Shown: piece after piece, positions 51,059 to 63,200 of the stretch
Layout: each line of letters starts with the position of its first letter
Numbering within the stretch: the stretch's first letter is position 1
Origin: Rotaria socialis
Lineage: Eukaryota; Rotifera; Eurotatoria; Philodinida; Philodinidae
DNA: 64,000 nucleotides
NCBI GenBank assembly: GCA_905331475.1
Contig: CAJNYU010003825.1
Span: 1 to 64,000 of the forward strand
Direction: 5' to 3'
The notes under the pieces: model-generated
The model's input: the letters and a program-made list of their open reading frames with translations, nothing else
The model's database searches: none
What the model was told of the DNA's origin: nothing
Translations under genes and position numbers: made by a program

Positions 51059-52709
51059 TTTTAGATTGTTACAAGCTCTAAATTGAATCGGTGTATAAAT
51101 GCGTATTCTAGTGCGTAATAAAAGCTTAAATGAAGTGTGAACTATTTTTCAAATCAAAATCGTTATTAAGAAATTGATACGGAAATAATATCAATGAGAC
51201 AGCTAACATGTAGAGTTACTATGGGTATTTTCGTATTAATTAATTTGATGAATTAGAGAAAGTACTTATTGCATCATTTTTATCCATCAACTGAAGTCGA
51301 TCTCAAATATTTTATTCATAACGACATAGCAAACTAAATCTATCAGGATACAAATAATATCGATTACTCTGAATCATAATGTTTCGTCTCAGGTTTCCAA
51401 GTAATATGGTAGTGAGCTTACAGCCAGTTGACTTAGAATCATTTACAAAAGAGAACAGATAAATGGCATATCAGTTTAGTTATACATCCTTCTTTATTAT
51501 ACTGTAACAGAATTGTTTTGCTCATAAAAATCATAGTTCCGACGCTTCTGTTGAATGCGATAGCAAAATATTGGTTGGCAGAAGAACTAACATTGATTTT
51601 AAGCAAATAAATTTGATGTAATAAATTCATTCAGTTCGTTCGATAATTTAACATGAACCATTGAAAATTTACTATTTTACTCTTATTGTATAATGGTCAA
51701 ATGCAACTCATTTATTCAGCCATTCCAACTTAGATGAAATAAAGAATGTATTGTCCTTTTAAGAGTTACCAGGTTGTGCTCCTTTTGATCATCATCGAGG
51801 CATGATTATTTCCTGAAGCAATTAAAGGAGTTCTTTCATGTGCTGCTGTATCGAATAATAATAATATATTGTTATTTATCTCAGTAGTATTCTTAAACGA
51901 AAGCAAAGAGAGATCCCATAGGATATATTATTCGTCAGCATCCTAGACATTTTCTTTAGGTCTCTTTTTCACATTTATGGCACACTGGACAATTTCGCAA
52001 CTTTCAATGTTGAACATAAAACTGGTTTACTGTGCGAAAAACTCCAGTTTGAAACGGTTTCTATCAAATATTGAACAAGTAGATCGTACGCCGTTTTCAA
52101 TAGAGATATTAGAACATCCTAAAACTATTCAATTTCAAGAATAAAACCATACCACGAAGAAAACTAAGATTTTCGGTCATTTAAACGTTCAATACAGTTT
52201 TTCCAACAAATTCGTGACAGCGAAGATTTTCTGTAGAGTCACATACAAGCACGATAATTGCGTGTGCATTCTATTATTAGTCATACTTTTAATTTTTATA
52301 AAAATCAACTTGAATCAAAACAGTCTACTCTGGTACAATTGCTGTTATTCATAAATGAGAAAACTTATTTCAGAAATACAAGACTTTGAGTATCTATTCA
52401 ATGTTGATGATGAAATAGTTTAGACTTCAGCAAAATATTTTCCTGCAACGAGTTAAATACTTGAGATGCTTCAATAGAAACATACAATAAATAAACCATC
52501 GATTTCATTCATTTTATCTATCATAACATAATTTCCTATTATATGATGTTGTTCCGGTAGATACACCATTCTTTTTTATTCATGCAAAAAAAGAACACGA
52601 ACCTATGAATTCATGAAAAACTCATAAAAATACGGTCTTATCACTTCTAATAAGTAAAGACTTAAATATTCTTAATGGTCTAGTTTAATTCTTTTGTTTA
52701 CAAGAACAA

Positions 52710-52710
52710 N
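52710..52710. other. Ambiguous base in the assembly
   Basis: A single n between the intergenic region and the 3' end of the coiled-coil gene; it marks an assembly or polishing ambiguity and touches no coding sequence. Confidence 0.95.
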
Positions 52711-52737
52711 ATATACATAAGCAAAAATATACTATTA

Positions 52738-53626
52738 CTAATGTTTATAAAGGCTAGCTATATTATCACGTTGTGCTTGTTTAAGTAGATCAATTTTTTG
52801 AAGAAAAAAGTTGGTTTGATTTTCATACATTGTTGCAAAATCTGTTTTCAATTTATTAAACGATTGTAAAAGACGTTGTTGAACGATTTGTGGATCTTCC
52901 GTTTGTTGTTGTTTTAATTGTTCATTCAGTTTTTGAATTTCATTATTGCGTTCCATTAATGAGTTTTTTAGTTCAGTATTTTCTGCAATAGCTTCTTCGA
53001 TCAGTTTTACCACTTCGCCATTCACTGCTTCTAAAAACAAAGGCAACATAATAAAAAGATTCAATTTTGAAAAAAAATTTTTTTTTGTTTTTCCGCATAC
53101 GTTTTGTTGTTGTTGATGGCGATGACGTTTGCACTAGCGATTCGTTAATTTTATCTGCTAAAGTTTGATTATCAGTTTTAAGTTGTTTTATTTCATTATC
53201 AAGTTTTTCTTTTTCATTAGTTAACATTCGAACAATTTTTTCCAGTTTTTCAATGTGCTGTTTTTTTCCATTATGTAGTTCTTTTATTTGTTTCGATTCT
53301 TCAGCACAACAATTATATTTTGCTTGCAAAACCTAAAATAAACTTCATTTTGTTCCTATCAGAGATTTGTCATGTTTAAGAATTACTGTATTGTGTTGCT
53401 CCAATTCAACTTGTTTATGTGTACTACGTTCAAGTTGTTCGGTTAATGTACGATTTATTTCTTGAAGTTGTTCAACTCGTCTTCTATCGATTTGCATTTG
53501 GATTTCATATTCAGCTTTTTGTTTTTCTAATTCTGAAGTATGTTGCTGTTCTAGTTCTTTTTCACGTAATTTAAGGATATCTGCAAAATGTAGAAGTTCG
53601 TCTAATGACTTATTGAATCCATCCAT
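52738..53626 (-). CDS. Coiled-coil protein of unknown function
   Basis: Exons (complement) 53387-53626, 53101-53332 and 52738-53030 give 254 aa; all phases close. Almost the whole chain is heptad-rich coiled coil with high Glu, Lys and Gln (LREKELEQQHTSELEKQ, RTLTEQLERSTHKQ, KIVRMLTNEKEKLDNEIKQLK, LIEEAIAENTELKNSLMERN). Two short breaks occur, one Ser/Thr-rich (VQTSSPSTTTK). No other domain, signal peptide or membrane segment. Centrosomal or cytoskeletal scaffold proteins look like this, but that is only a guess from composition and from the cilium-related genes elsewhere in the window. Confidence 0.7.
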
Positions 53627-54742
53627 TGTTGAAGTGATAAATACTGATTCAATATACTAATCTAGAAAATTAATTTAAAAAGTAAAATTCTAAATTAGCA
53701 ATATCTAATTTCAATTAATTTATTTAAAACTAGCACGTCTTTATTTTTGGCATTCACAAGAGAAATGCTAGGAAAGTACAGTTAAGTTAGGATCATTGAA
53801 TTTTAACCACAAACACGACTACTGAATAGACAAAACTGTCCTCTTGAGGGATTATTATGGTTTCACCTTATTCGCTTTGTATTTACCGATGAAAATCAAG
53901 AATAGAGTAATTCATTATGCTAAGTTCAATGTCAGTGTTTCTGTTTCGTTGCACAATAATCTTAAATCATAGTGCTGGGCATTTAAAAAATAAATTCCGC
54001 ATTGTCTGAACCGACAAGATTTACAAGACTTTGCAATAACGAGTCAAAATCCCTATTGGAATCAGCATGATGGATTCCTTCGGTTGTGATGTCTTCGGTA
54101 TATTTACTTTTGCAGATAACTATTCATTTTATAATTCTTGAAAATAATCTTATGAAATCTAAAACTGTTTCTTCTCCAGATTAGATTTCTTTATCTAAAT
54201 TCTAACTCTAGAAATGAAAATTGAACCCGTAAGATCGAATTCTATGACAAAAAAAGAACCTTGAACTATTGTTTCTACTGCGATTTATAACTAAACTCTT
54301 TTGTACAGATATCTGATAAAATTTATTCGATAATCTATACTAATTTTTTTCCTCATATTTCCATTTAATAAATGATCAGTTAGACACGCGATAGGAGTCG
54401 CTTTTATAAACTACAACAACTCATATTCAGATAATTGATTTAACACTATTAAAAATATTATTCGCATTTCTACTCGTTTCTCTTGTCGTGATTAATCGAT
54501 ATTGATTTTACACATACATCTATAATGAATTATTTATTAAGAAGTGCTTCGACGAAAAAATAAAAACATATTGATGACAACATTATTTTATCTACAAAAT
54601 GTATAGTGCAATTAACATATACATCATTTTTCTTTTCATGCTAACTCTCTTCTCACATACAAAAAAAAATTATAATACGCTTCAATACACAAAAATGACT
54701 CACATACACATTTATTTATAATTATATATATACAAATACATA
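53627..54742. other. Intergenic, about 1.1 kb, nothing recognised
   Basis: AT-rich; upstream region of the coiled-coil gene and 3' flank of the BRCT gene. No gene or repeat recognised. Confidence 0.5.
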
Positions 54743-56871
54743 TTATTCTATCTGATACAGTAATTCATAACCTTTTATCGGTTGTACTTCATATAGTACA
54801 ACTGAATCAAGAAAAAATTCTGGTATAACATAGTAGATTTTATTTTTTACACCAATATACTTTTTAACGACCGCTTTATCGTCGTCATCACAGAGCACAA
54901 CTATTGTGATATTCATATCTAATTGTTGTCGATTTTGATCTCTTAATATAGTCGCACCAGATAATTCCACAAGATTTTCAAGTTCTATTCGTGTAAACAT
55001 TCCTTGTTGACAACCAATTGAACATTCAACAGCAATGGCATATGGGTAAGATTTAAATATGGGTTGACGCGTTAAACGTGAACGATTCATACCATTATGT
55101 TGTCCTGATAATGATGCATCGCCAGTGATTTCATAGGAATCTTCATTCAAAAGACATTGCTTATTAAGACATTCTTCAATCCATTGATAACCAATAACAT
55201 ATTGATGATAGGCCACAGCAAAGAAAACTTTCTTTGTTAAACAACATATACGTTGTTCAACTTCACTTGCTATTAAATGTGTGGTTGTTTCATCAATTTG
55301 ATTTGATAGACGAGCACAAAACCGACTACAGAATAATTCCACTTGTGACTAAAGAAAAATAAATTTCGAAGAAGCTTTTTTTCTAAAAACGAAAGTCAAA
55401 TCAAATAATCTTACGATTTGTTGACGAGTTAGTGATGAGCAAACGAGTACTAGTGTACTCGATGGTTTCTGAGATTTTGTCGCATTGATATTTGAAGTCT
55501 ATGAACAGAGAAATAAAAGATAGATATCGATTGATAAAATTCATTTCAGATTTTACTGATGATTTTCTTTCAGTGATTTCTGAATATGAAATATCTATAT
55601 CAGAGTTTTGATAATCGTTGTCAAAAGCCTAAAAAGAGTTTAACAGATATCAATAATGATACGAATAAAAACTCATTTTTGAATCGATTTCGAAATAATA
55701 TTTGTTTCAAAATAAATTCAATTACAGCAAAACAAAATTCATCTGTCCATTTGACTTATGAGCAAAGTATTGCAACTGATAAATAACATTTTTATTGCGA
55801 TCGTTTAGGTTACGCAAAAACAAAAGAATTAACTACAAATATGTTGCAAACAGATGAAGCACTTACTTAATTCTTACCATGATACTAAGATTCAAATAAA
55901 TGCTCTAGAATTGTACACAAATCGGAGAATTAATTTTCGAATTCCAACTCGAAATTTTGCATCGACGCAGTTATTAATGAGTATAGCTTCTTATGAATGT
56001 GGAAAACTCTTGTGTTTACAACTATTTTAAGACAGTTATAATAAGAGAATGCTGTTTCCATCAATCATGTAGAGTGATTTACGAAATTCTCTTATTTCAG
56101 AATAGAATTTGGTCAAAACTATTGGAGTTTCCACTCAAAACTAATTTTATCAAGGTGTGTCTCTATGATCATTTGGCAGAATTTCTCCCATCAGAATATT
56201 AACTGAGATTTTTGTCGATAATTTGTTAAAAAGTAAAACTAGCTAGATATTTTTCTCAACGATAAAATAATCCAAATAGTAGTTTACGAAGTTCATGACA
56301 TTCTCTAACAAAGAATTACATTTCATGTCTGTTAGCTTTAAGAACTTTTTACAGAAAACTCATATAAAATGAAATAACTTTTCATTTTGTTGGGAACGAT
56401 TTCTACTTTCACTTAGATCTAATGATAAAAAGTAAAGATGTCATGTATCAATGTGCTTAATTTCTATTCATTTACCTTTGTTGAATCATTAATTGAGTCT
56501 AAAAACAAAACAAAAAAGAAAATATGAATTTGAAAACAAAACAATAAAAAAAACTTCTCCCTACTAGTCGACTTAATCCGTCTTGGTCGAGTTGATATGG
56601 AGGTTCTTTTAGTAGAATTAGATTTTTTGTCTTTCGTCAATTTAATTTTTTCTGGTTTTTCTTCTTGCTTAAATTTTTTATTTTTATTTTTTGTTTTAGC
56701 CTCTTGTTGCTCACGATAATGTATAAGACAAACGCCTTGAGACTTCTGGTCGCGTTTAAAACATTTCTCTATTTGACATAATTGTTGCCAACGGGCACCA
56801 TCCCACATGACCCTTTTACCACCAGCTGTCGAACGTACATATCCTTTTGCATAATTACCTGGTGATGACAT
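54743..56871 (-). CDS. Tandem-BRCT protein (BRCA1-like C-terminus) with N-terminal Cys/His module
   Basis: Exons (complement) 56565-56871, 56476-56498, 55415-55498 and 54743-55348 give 339 aa. Residues about 10-50 hold GKRVMWDGARWQQLC with a C-x4-C-x10-C-x2-H set (CQIEKC, GVCLIH) that could bind zinc. Residues 50-105 are Lys-rich. From about 120 on there are two BRCT repeats. The first has STLVLVCSSL, TTTHLIASE and YQWIEECLN with the conserved Trp. The second has AIAVECSIG, LVELSGATI and PEFFLDSVVLYE, in which Phe replaces the usual Trp. The linker and second repeat (YEITGDASL; LDSVVLYEVQPIKGYEL) look most like BRCA1 (FEVRGDVV; LDSVALYQCQELDTYL), but no RING finger is present. A role in DNA-damage phosphoprotein binding is inferred from the domain. 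The 976-nt intron (55499-56475) joining the two halves is the weakest link. Confidence 0.7.
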
Positions 56872-57232
56872 ATCTAGAAAAAAATAATAATAATTTCGTC
56901 AATATTATAATCAATGTTTAATTTCTGTAAGAGTGATTTTAGAGTCACTGACAGCACATTCATACTGCACAGTTTAAAACGAGCACACTTCATGCGTGTC
57001 CGTCCACTCAGTTAACAAGAGAACGCTACGTTCTTGTTAAATAAAATACTAGTCAGCATAAGAAATTTAATAGTATTATGCATTTGAACTAGTAAAATTT
57101 ATTGTTTGAGTCAGTGATGTTTTGTTTGTTGTTTCACTAAAAGATAAAATAATAAGTAGAATAAGTTAAAGAGAATAACAAAATTTACAAGATCATTTTA
57201 GATATTTTCTTATCCTTTTTTTTTTCATTAAT
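56872..57232. other. Short intergenic segment
   Basis: Upstream of the BRCT gene and just past the proposed last exon of the next minus-strand gene. AT-rich, nothing recognised. Confidence 0.45.
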
Positions 57233-59999
57233 TTATTCTGCTTGCAATTTAAAGAATGAAATAAATTCGTTACGGTTAAATTGACATTTACCAACGATAA
57301 TTTCTGGTGCTGCTTTTATTGCGTAAAATACTGCTGAGATCTTATTAATCTAAAAATATAAATAAATTCTATTTAAGATTAATATGTTTTACATAAGCTG
57401 ATAGCTTCAAGGTATAGTCAGGGTCAACAGCTCTTCATAGTAGTATTGGAAAACTAAAGAGGTTACTGTTGAGAATACAAATAATTAATTTTAACAGAAT
57501 TCAATTCGAATCATTACCAATGGCAAATAATCTTGATAATCCCAAAAGAATAGAAGAGATAGAACAATTGAAATATTTCTTTTCTCTGTTGAAACATTAT
57601 CGGATGACTTTTATATTTAATTAGAATAGAATTATTTATAGAATAATAAAGTTCCACGGATAAAAATTCTCTGATACTTGCTTACATTAACAAATTTTCT
57701 CGGCTTCTATCATGAAAGTCTTAGTAATCTGAGAAATGAAACAATTGAATAATAAATGATGTCATGCCTTTACTACACTATGTTTGTGCTCGTATATACA
57801 TTGTAAGAGAACGGGTATTTTTCCATCACAAATGACTCAGACTGTCTTCATATCTGGATACCAGATAATATGTATATGAACATTGCATACGATTTGTAAA
57901 TCTATTACTCATGTTAATGTGAAATATAGCAGAATGGATAAAATTTGATGGTTGAATAATACAGTAAACAATCAATTTCTGGATCTATGAAATTATTAAA
58001 AAAAACTGTTTTTGATTAAATTAAAAATTATAGAAAAAATGTCAATTAATAAATTTATCTGGAGAAATGCATTATATCAATTTTTTACAAAAAGAAACTA
58101 ACGAAAAGAAATACGTACTTTTATAATCAGAAAAGCTAATCATGAAAGGAGAGAATGATAATTATAATTATCCGAGAAAGCCAGAAAAGATGCTTCATAT
58201 GTGAATAATTTCGTCATATAATAATTCTCTAATGTTGTTTTCATTTGACAAATAGCAGAAAATGATTAGAACGCAAAAAATGCATCTACTGTAATATTTA
58301 TCATATAAAAAACCATTTAGTATACATTCTCCTGTTTTCTGAAATAATTACATGTACAATTAATCCTTATTTAGAGTAGCTGTTTAATTAGCCAATATCA
58401 GACATGACATGATTTTCTTAAAAAACAAAAATGATATTCAAGAGAAAATATAACCTATCTATTCGTAAACTTGTTTAGTGAAGCATACAAAGTTACTATT
58501 TAATTATCCATAAATATAAGAAAAAGGAGAAATGATTAAATTTCTATCATACTAAAAATTTTTTCCGTGCGTTGTAAAACAGCATCATATAATGAGATTT
58601 TTATTGAAAATACATCTGAATCATCGATTGATTGAAGTTTTCGAAGTTGTTCCATTAATTGTTGTCTTAAATCTGAATATTTCAATTCTCTTGTTTGAAT
58701 TGCTTTATCACGATCAAATTCGTCATCATCTAATATGGTTTTAATTATTTGAGTTTCAGAATGTTTTAATATAGGTAATTGTGGACCAGATTTTATCTGT
58801 GAATGATGTGGTAAATTAGATTTTGGTTGACATTCATTTGTATTACTTTTATCACCAAATAACTAAACGAGAAAATTAGCATCTGTAACTTAAGCTGGAA
58901 AATTTTAAGGATGTGCTATTTTATATTGATTTTTAAAGTAGAACAAAACTTACATCAAGAATACGTGTTGTTTGGCGTTGAGTACGGAGAGTCGGCCGAA
59001 CAATATTTACTGGTTCAGATTGATCTAACCGTTCGGGTACAAACTGTCTCTCGTTGATATTTTGAGCTAATGGTTCACCAGGCTAAATCAAAAAAGTTTA
59101 TTATAAAATTAATTACTAAATAAAACTTTACATAGAGCCGAACATATTTATAAATCCATATTCCTAATGGTACATCAATATTTTTTAGAAGAAATTCATC
59201 CACTTCTGTTCGGCTAGGAATAACTAATAAACCAGAAGCTAATCAAAAGTTGTCAGAGAAAAGATAATATTTACTAATTCCTGCTCCTGTATATCCAATG
59301 CGTCGTTTTTCTTCTATTAGATATTCATAATCATAATTTAGTTGACTAAGAAAAAAACTTCAAATATATATTCAATCGATAAAAATAAAGGCTTACTTGC
59401 ATGCTTGTTTTATTGCATAACTACTGATTTCATCATGGGATTGTTTTCTATTAGCATATAAAATGCTTGAATTTCTATTTGTACAAAATTGATCTTACTG
59501 AACATTCGATGGACGAGTAGCGCCAATTGATGTTCGCCGAGCGAGTGATGGCATTGGTGTATGAGCCTGATTACGTGGAAAAATTGAACTAAAATTAAAA
59601 TCGACTTAAAATAAAATTTCAATTAAAAAAATTACTAAATTAGAATATTTACGGTCTCGATTGTACAGAAATATCATTTGTAGACTTATTCGTTGAACGA
59701 GCAATTGAACTAGAATTTTTTTTCTTCAAAATATCAAATGGAAAAGTCTATTAATATTTACTTCGTTTGATGTGATGCTTGACTAAAATCACGAACAGTT
59801 ATTGAAACGAGTTTCACACGAATTTTCCTTACTTTCTACTACGTTGAATTGAATGCTTTTGTTGTTGTGATGAATGAATAGGGGGTCGCAGACCACTGAA
59901 AAAAATGGTATATTAGTTTGTTTTGTTAAGTAAATTGGTTTCATTTTGCTACAGCACATGATATTACCTAGAACGTACAGTTGATGGCGGACGAAGCAT
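57233..59999 (-). CDS. Unrecognised multi-exon protein, divergent from ARMC9
   Basis: Exons (complement): 59968-59999, 59833-59895, 59762-59782, 59653-59709, 59499-59588, 59397-59447, 59275-59345, 59132-59223, 58954-59082, 58553-58862 and possibly 57233-57333, giving 338 aa. All phases close. The N-terminal 100 residues are polar and repetitive (MLRPPSTVRSSGLRPPIHSSQQQK; S, T, Q, R). Then come a compact helix/strand section (LNYDYEYLIEEKRRIGYTGAG, VPLGIWIYKYVRLYPGEP) and a charged helical part (ELKYSDLRQQLMEQLRKLQS, SLYDAVLQRTEKIF). I do not recognise the family. The last exon depends on a 1219-nt intron with a GTATGA donor; if it is not spliced, the protein ends a few codons later at 58536-58538 (MIEI). 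The gene shares a 284-bp upstream region with ARMC9. Confidence 0.65.
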
Positions 60000-60283
60000 T
60001 TTTCAAAGAAATGTGGAAACGATTCCATACTGAAACAAAGGTCATTGTCTTGTACTGAATATCGCGGTTATAAAATTGAGGAAACGCTCTTTTTAACATG
60101 TTTTACTTTTTCAAAATAAATAAAACATATCAATTATCTTCATTTTCTTTCAATAAAACAATTTATATGTTTTTTATATATAGATGTCACTGGTGACGAA
60201 TATCCATAGAGGTAATGTCAAGCAACGTAATAGATAGATTTGTTTAATAAACTAAATCTTCTTAGTTTTTAAACAAAATCGAA
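60000..60283. promoter_or_regulatory. Bidirectional promoter region
   Basis: Only 284 bp separate the start codons of two divergent genes (unknown gene, minus; ARMC9, plus), so both promoters must lie here. AT-rich, with TATATA near 60175. No specific motif (for example an RFX X-box) was confirmed by eye. Confidence 0.55.
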
Positions 60284-63200
60284 ATGTCGCAATCAATTGA
60301 TTTTCGCATAAACGATTTTATTACTGAATACCTTGATTATAAAGGTTTTAATGATACAGTTGGAATATTCCTAAAAGAACGTAAGACTCGTCAAGAACCA
60401 ATACAACAATTAACAAATGGAAACCATATACAAGATACTGACCAAGAAAAATGCCAAGTTATCAAAGTATTTTCATTCGAATTTTCAATGAGAACAAAGC
60501 CAATTTGATTTTTCTTTAGGATGAAATGTTAAAATATTTTGATGATGGAAATCGAGAAGAATTTTTTCGTCTTTGGATCAAACATATACCATCAAATATA
60601 ATCGAAAGTGATCCATCATTGAAATCACTTGAGTTTTTACTTTACGCTCATTTTGCTATTTATTATATACGTCCAAATAATCGAACTAAAGTAGCACATT
60701 TTAATATGTATATGTATATATATATATATTTACTTGAAATCATTGCGTTTTAGAATGAACAAGCTGGAAAAGACAATATGCAAGAATTTAAAACCTATAT
60801 GGAATCAATTAAAGGACAAGCTATATCACAAACGAGTGATATATTACCTTTATTTGCATTGCCATTTGTTACAGCACCCGACAAGCATGCATCGTTTCAA
60901 GAGTTATTTTCAGTTAGTTTTATTCATTGTGTTTTATGCTTGAACGTTTATTTTTCGATTTTTCCTAGAATGAATGGCCAGTACAATTACGTAAAAAGGT
61001 TTTAAATTTTTTTGATTGGATTTTTTCTAATCGACCACTACCGCGTCTTGTTGAATTATTACAAAATGGTGAACGTGCATCACATGTATTAACACAAATA
61101 AATAATGAACACGAAGAGCTTAAAAATCGAAATAGAGAAACTAATAAACAAATAAAAAGTTTAAGTACTGATTACTGTAATTTAATTAGTGAGTAAATTT
61201 TTGATAAAAACAAAAATAAGTAGATTGATACAATCTATTTCAATAGGTATCACTATGGAATTAGTGGAAACCTTACAGCAAGCGATCGTAGGGAAGACGA
61301 TTACTAATGAATATATTGACAATGTTTGTTCACGACTTGGTCTAGAAAGATTACGTGAATCAATGTCTCATGCAATGGAATCAGCTCGTCTTGGGTAATG
61401 ATAACTTTTCATTATTATCTAAAAAATCGAAAATATTTCACTGAGACTGTAAGCATCATATTTCAAACTCAATACCTTTGTCGAGAAGCATAGGGTTTAT
61501 ATTTATATAGTTGGATGTTGAAATTTCAAAAAAGATACTAATTATTATGCGAGTATTTAAGTAAGTCAGTTAATATGATAAGTTTATCAGCAGTAGTCCA
61601 ACTTTAGAATATTAATGTTAGTGAACAGACATCTAAATTGAGCGCTTGATGCGTTTACATTTTTAAGATTTAATCTTAGGTTAGAGCGTGAGTTTTCTTA
61701 AATCATAAAAACAATGAGAGCCAGTGTTTTTTCCAGGTTTTTCAATCCGAGAAGGCGAATTCATTTGTCAGGAGAGCAGATAAAAGTATTTTAAGGGACG
61801 ACCGACCATGATTAATATCAAGTCTATTATACTGATACTTTCAAAAGATCTGTGTTTTGTAAGTTACATAAAAGTTAATTATTTATTTCATTTTTCTCGC
61901 GAGACCAAAATGACGCTTGCCATCTCGCTGGATAAAACACTGATGATAGCAATTTTATTTTTATAATACTATGATCATCACCATCTCAGATATTTTCCTT
62001 TTAAAGAATGAAATTACAATGTTTTTATTTTGCTTCTATAGGATCGATGATCCATTTGCGGAAAAGTTGGATTATGATAAAATCAAACGTGATGTTGTTC
62101 ACGTTTCAACAAGTCCACGCCAAAAATCACTTTTACTTCAAGCGTTACGCTGGAAATTAACAAAAGCTACAACCGATTTTAAACGTGAAAAAATGCTTGA
62201 ATGTTACATTAATTGCGATTTACTTGGTTGTCGTACTGATGTTGAACAAAGAACAAAAATCGTTAAAGAATTATTGTCTCCGTCGTCAACTAGCGATACG
62301 CGTTGTGTGAAAGAAGAATGGGCACGTTTCATTAATACAATTGCTTCATTAAGAAAAGGTTAGATAAAGAACTAATTTGAAAATATATCTATTCTGTTGT
62401 TTTTTCTACACATAAAACTATAGGTCGAAATTACTTGGCACCAAATGAATCATTGATTGTTGGTATGCAGAAAGCAACTATTGCAGAACAATCCGATACA
62501 CATACGAAACAGCATCTTTTAGCAGCATTGCAAAAGCTGAGTCTTAGGTATGAAAAACTTTTTTCTTCACTTATAGATAGTAAAGTCAGCGTAATGCATG
62601 ATTTTTTTATAAGAACTCTACTGTAATAAAATATCTCTTCTTTAAATTAAAAACAAATTGAACGAGTTTCATATGTAGGATGAATAAGAAAACTTAGCTT
62701 TTATAGACAGTTCAGTCAAGTTAACTTGAAAATCGCTCATGTTCAAATAGAAATAGGTTTACGTGCATAAGAAAATGAGAGTCATGACTAAGAATTGTTA
62801 TAAATGTGTTATTTAAATTAATTCTATATGTGCAAATCTGAACTCTAGATATCACAGCCTCTTACAATTGCGTACATTCATTCGATGTTTGATTACTCTT
62901 ATGTTAGATACGTTTTGACAGAAAATCCACTCATATATAAAGAAATTTTGGATTCAATTATGACTTCTCACAATAGGATTGCGATTGTCAATTGAAGATT
63001 TTTATTGATTCAAACATTACGAAACTTGAAAAAGCATATAGAATTGTTCGGTCAGTACTGAATATCAATACACGTAACTATGACTATCATATAATCAAAC
63101 TTTCGATTGTTGAATAGTAAAAACTCTATTTGTTTTTTCAAACTGTGAAATGTTAAAGAAATGACACATGAACTTGGATAAAAACACTCTTTTGTTTTCA

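Larger units (their letters stand above)
50067..52737. other. Intergenic, about 2.7 kb, containing one short element
   Basis: Apart from the inverted-repeat element at 50561-51058, no gene or RNA recognised. The left edge should hold the promoter of the two-RRM gene. One unresolved base (n) lies at 52710. Confidence 0.5.
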
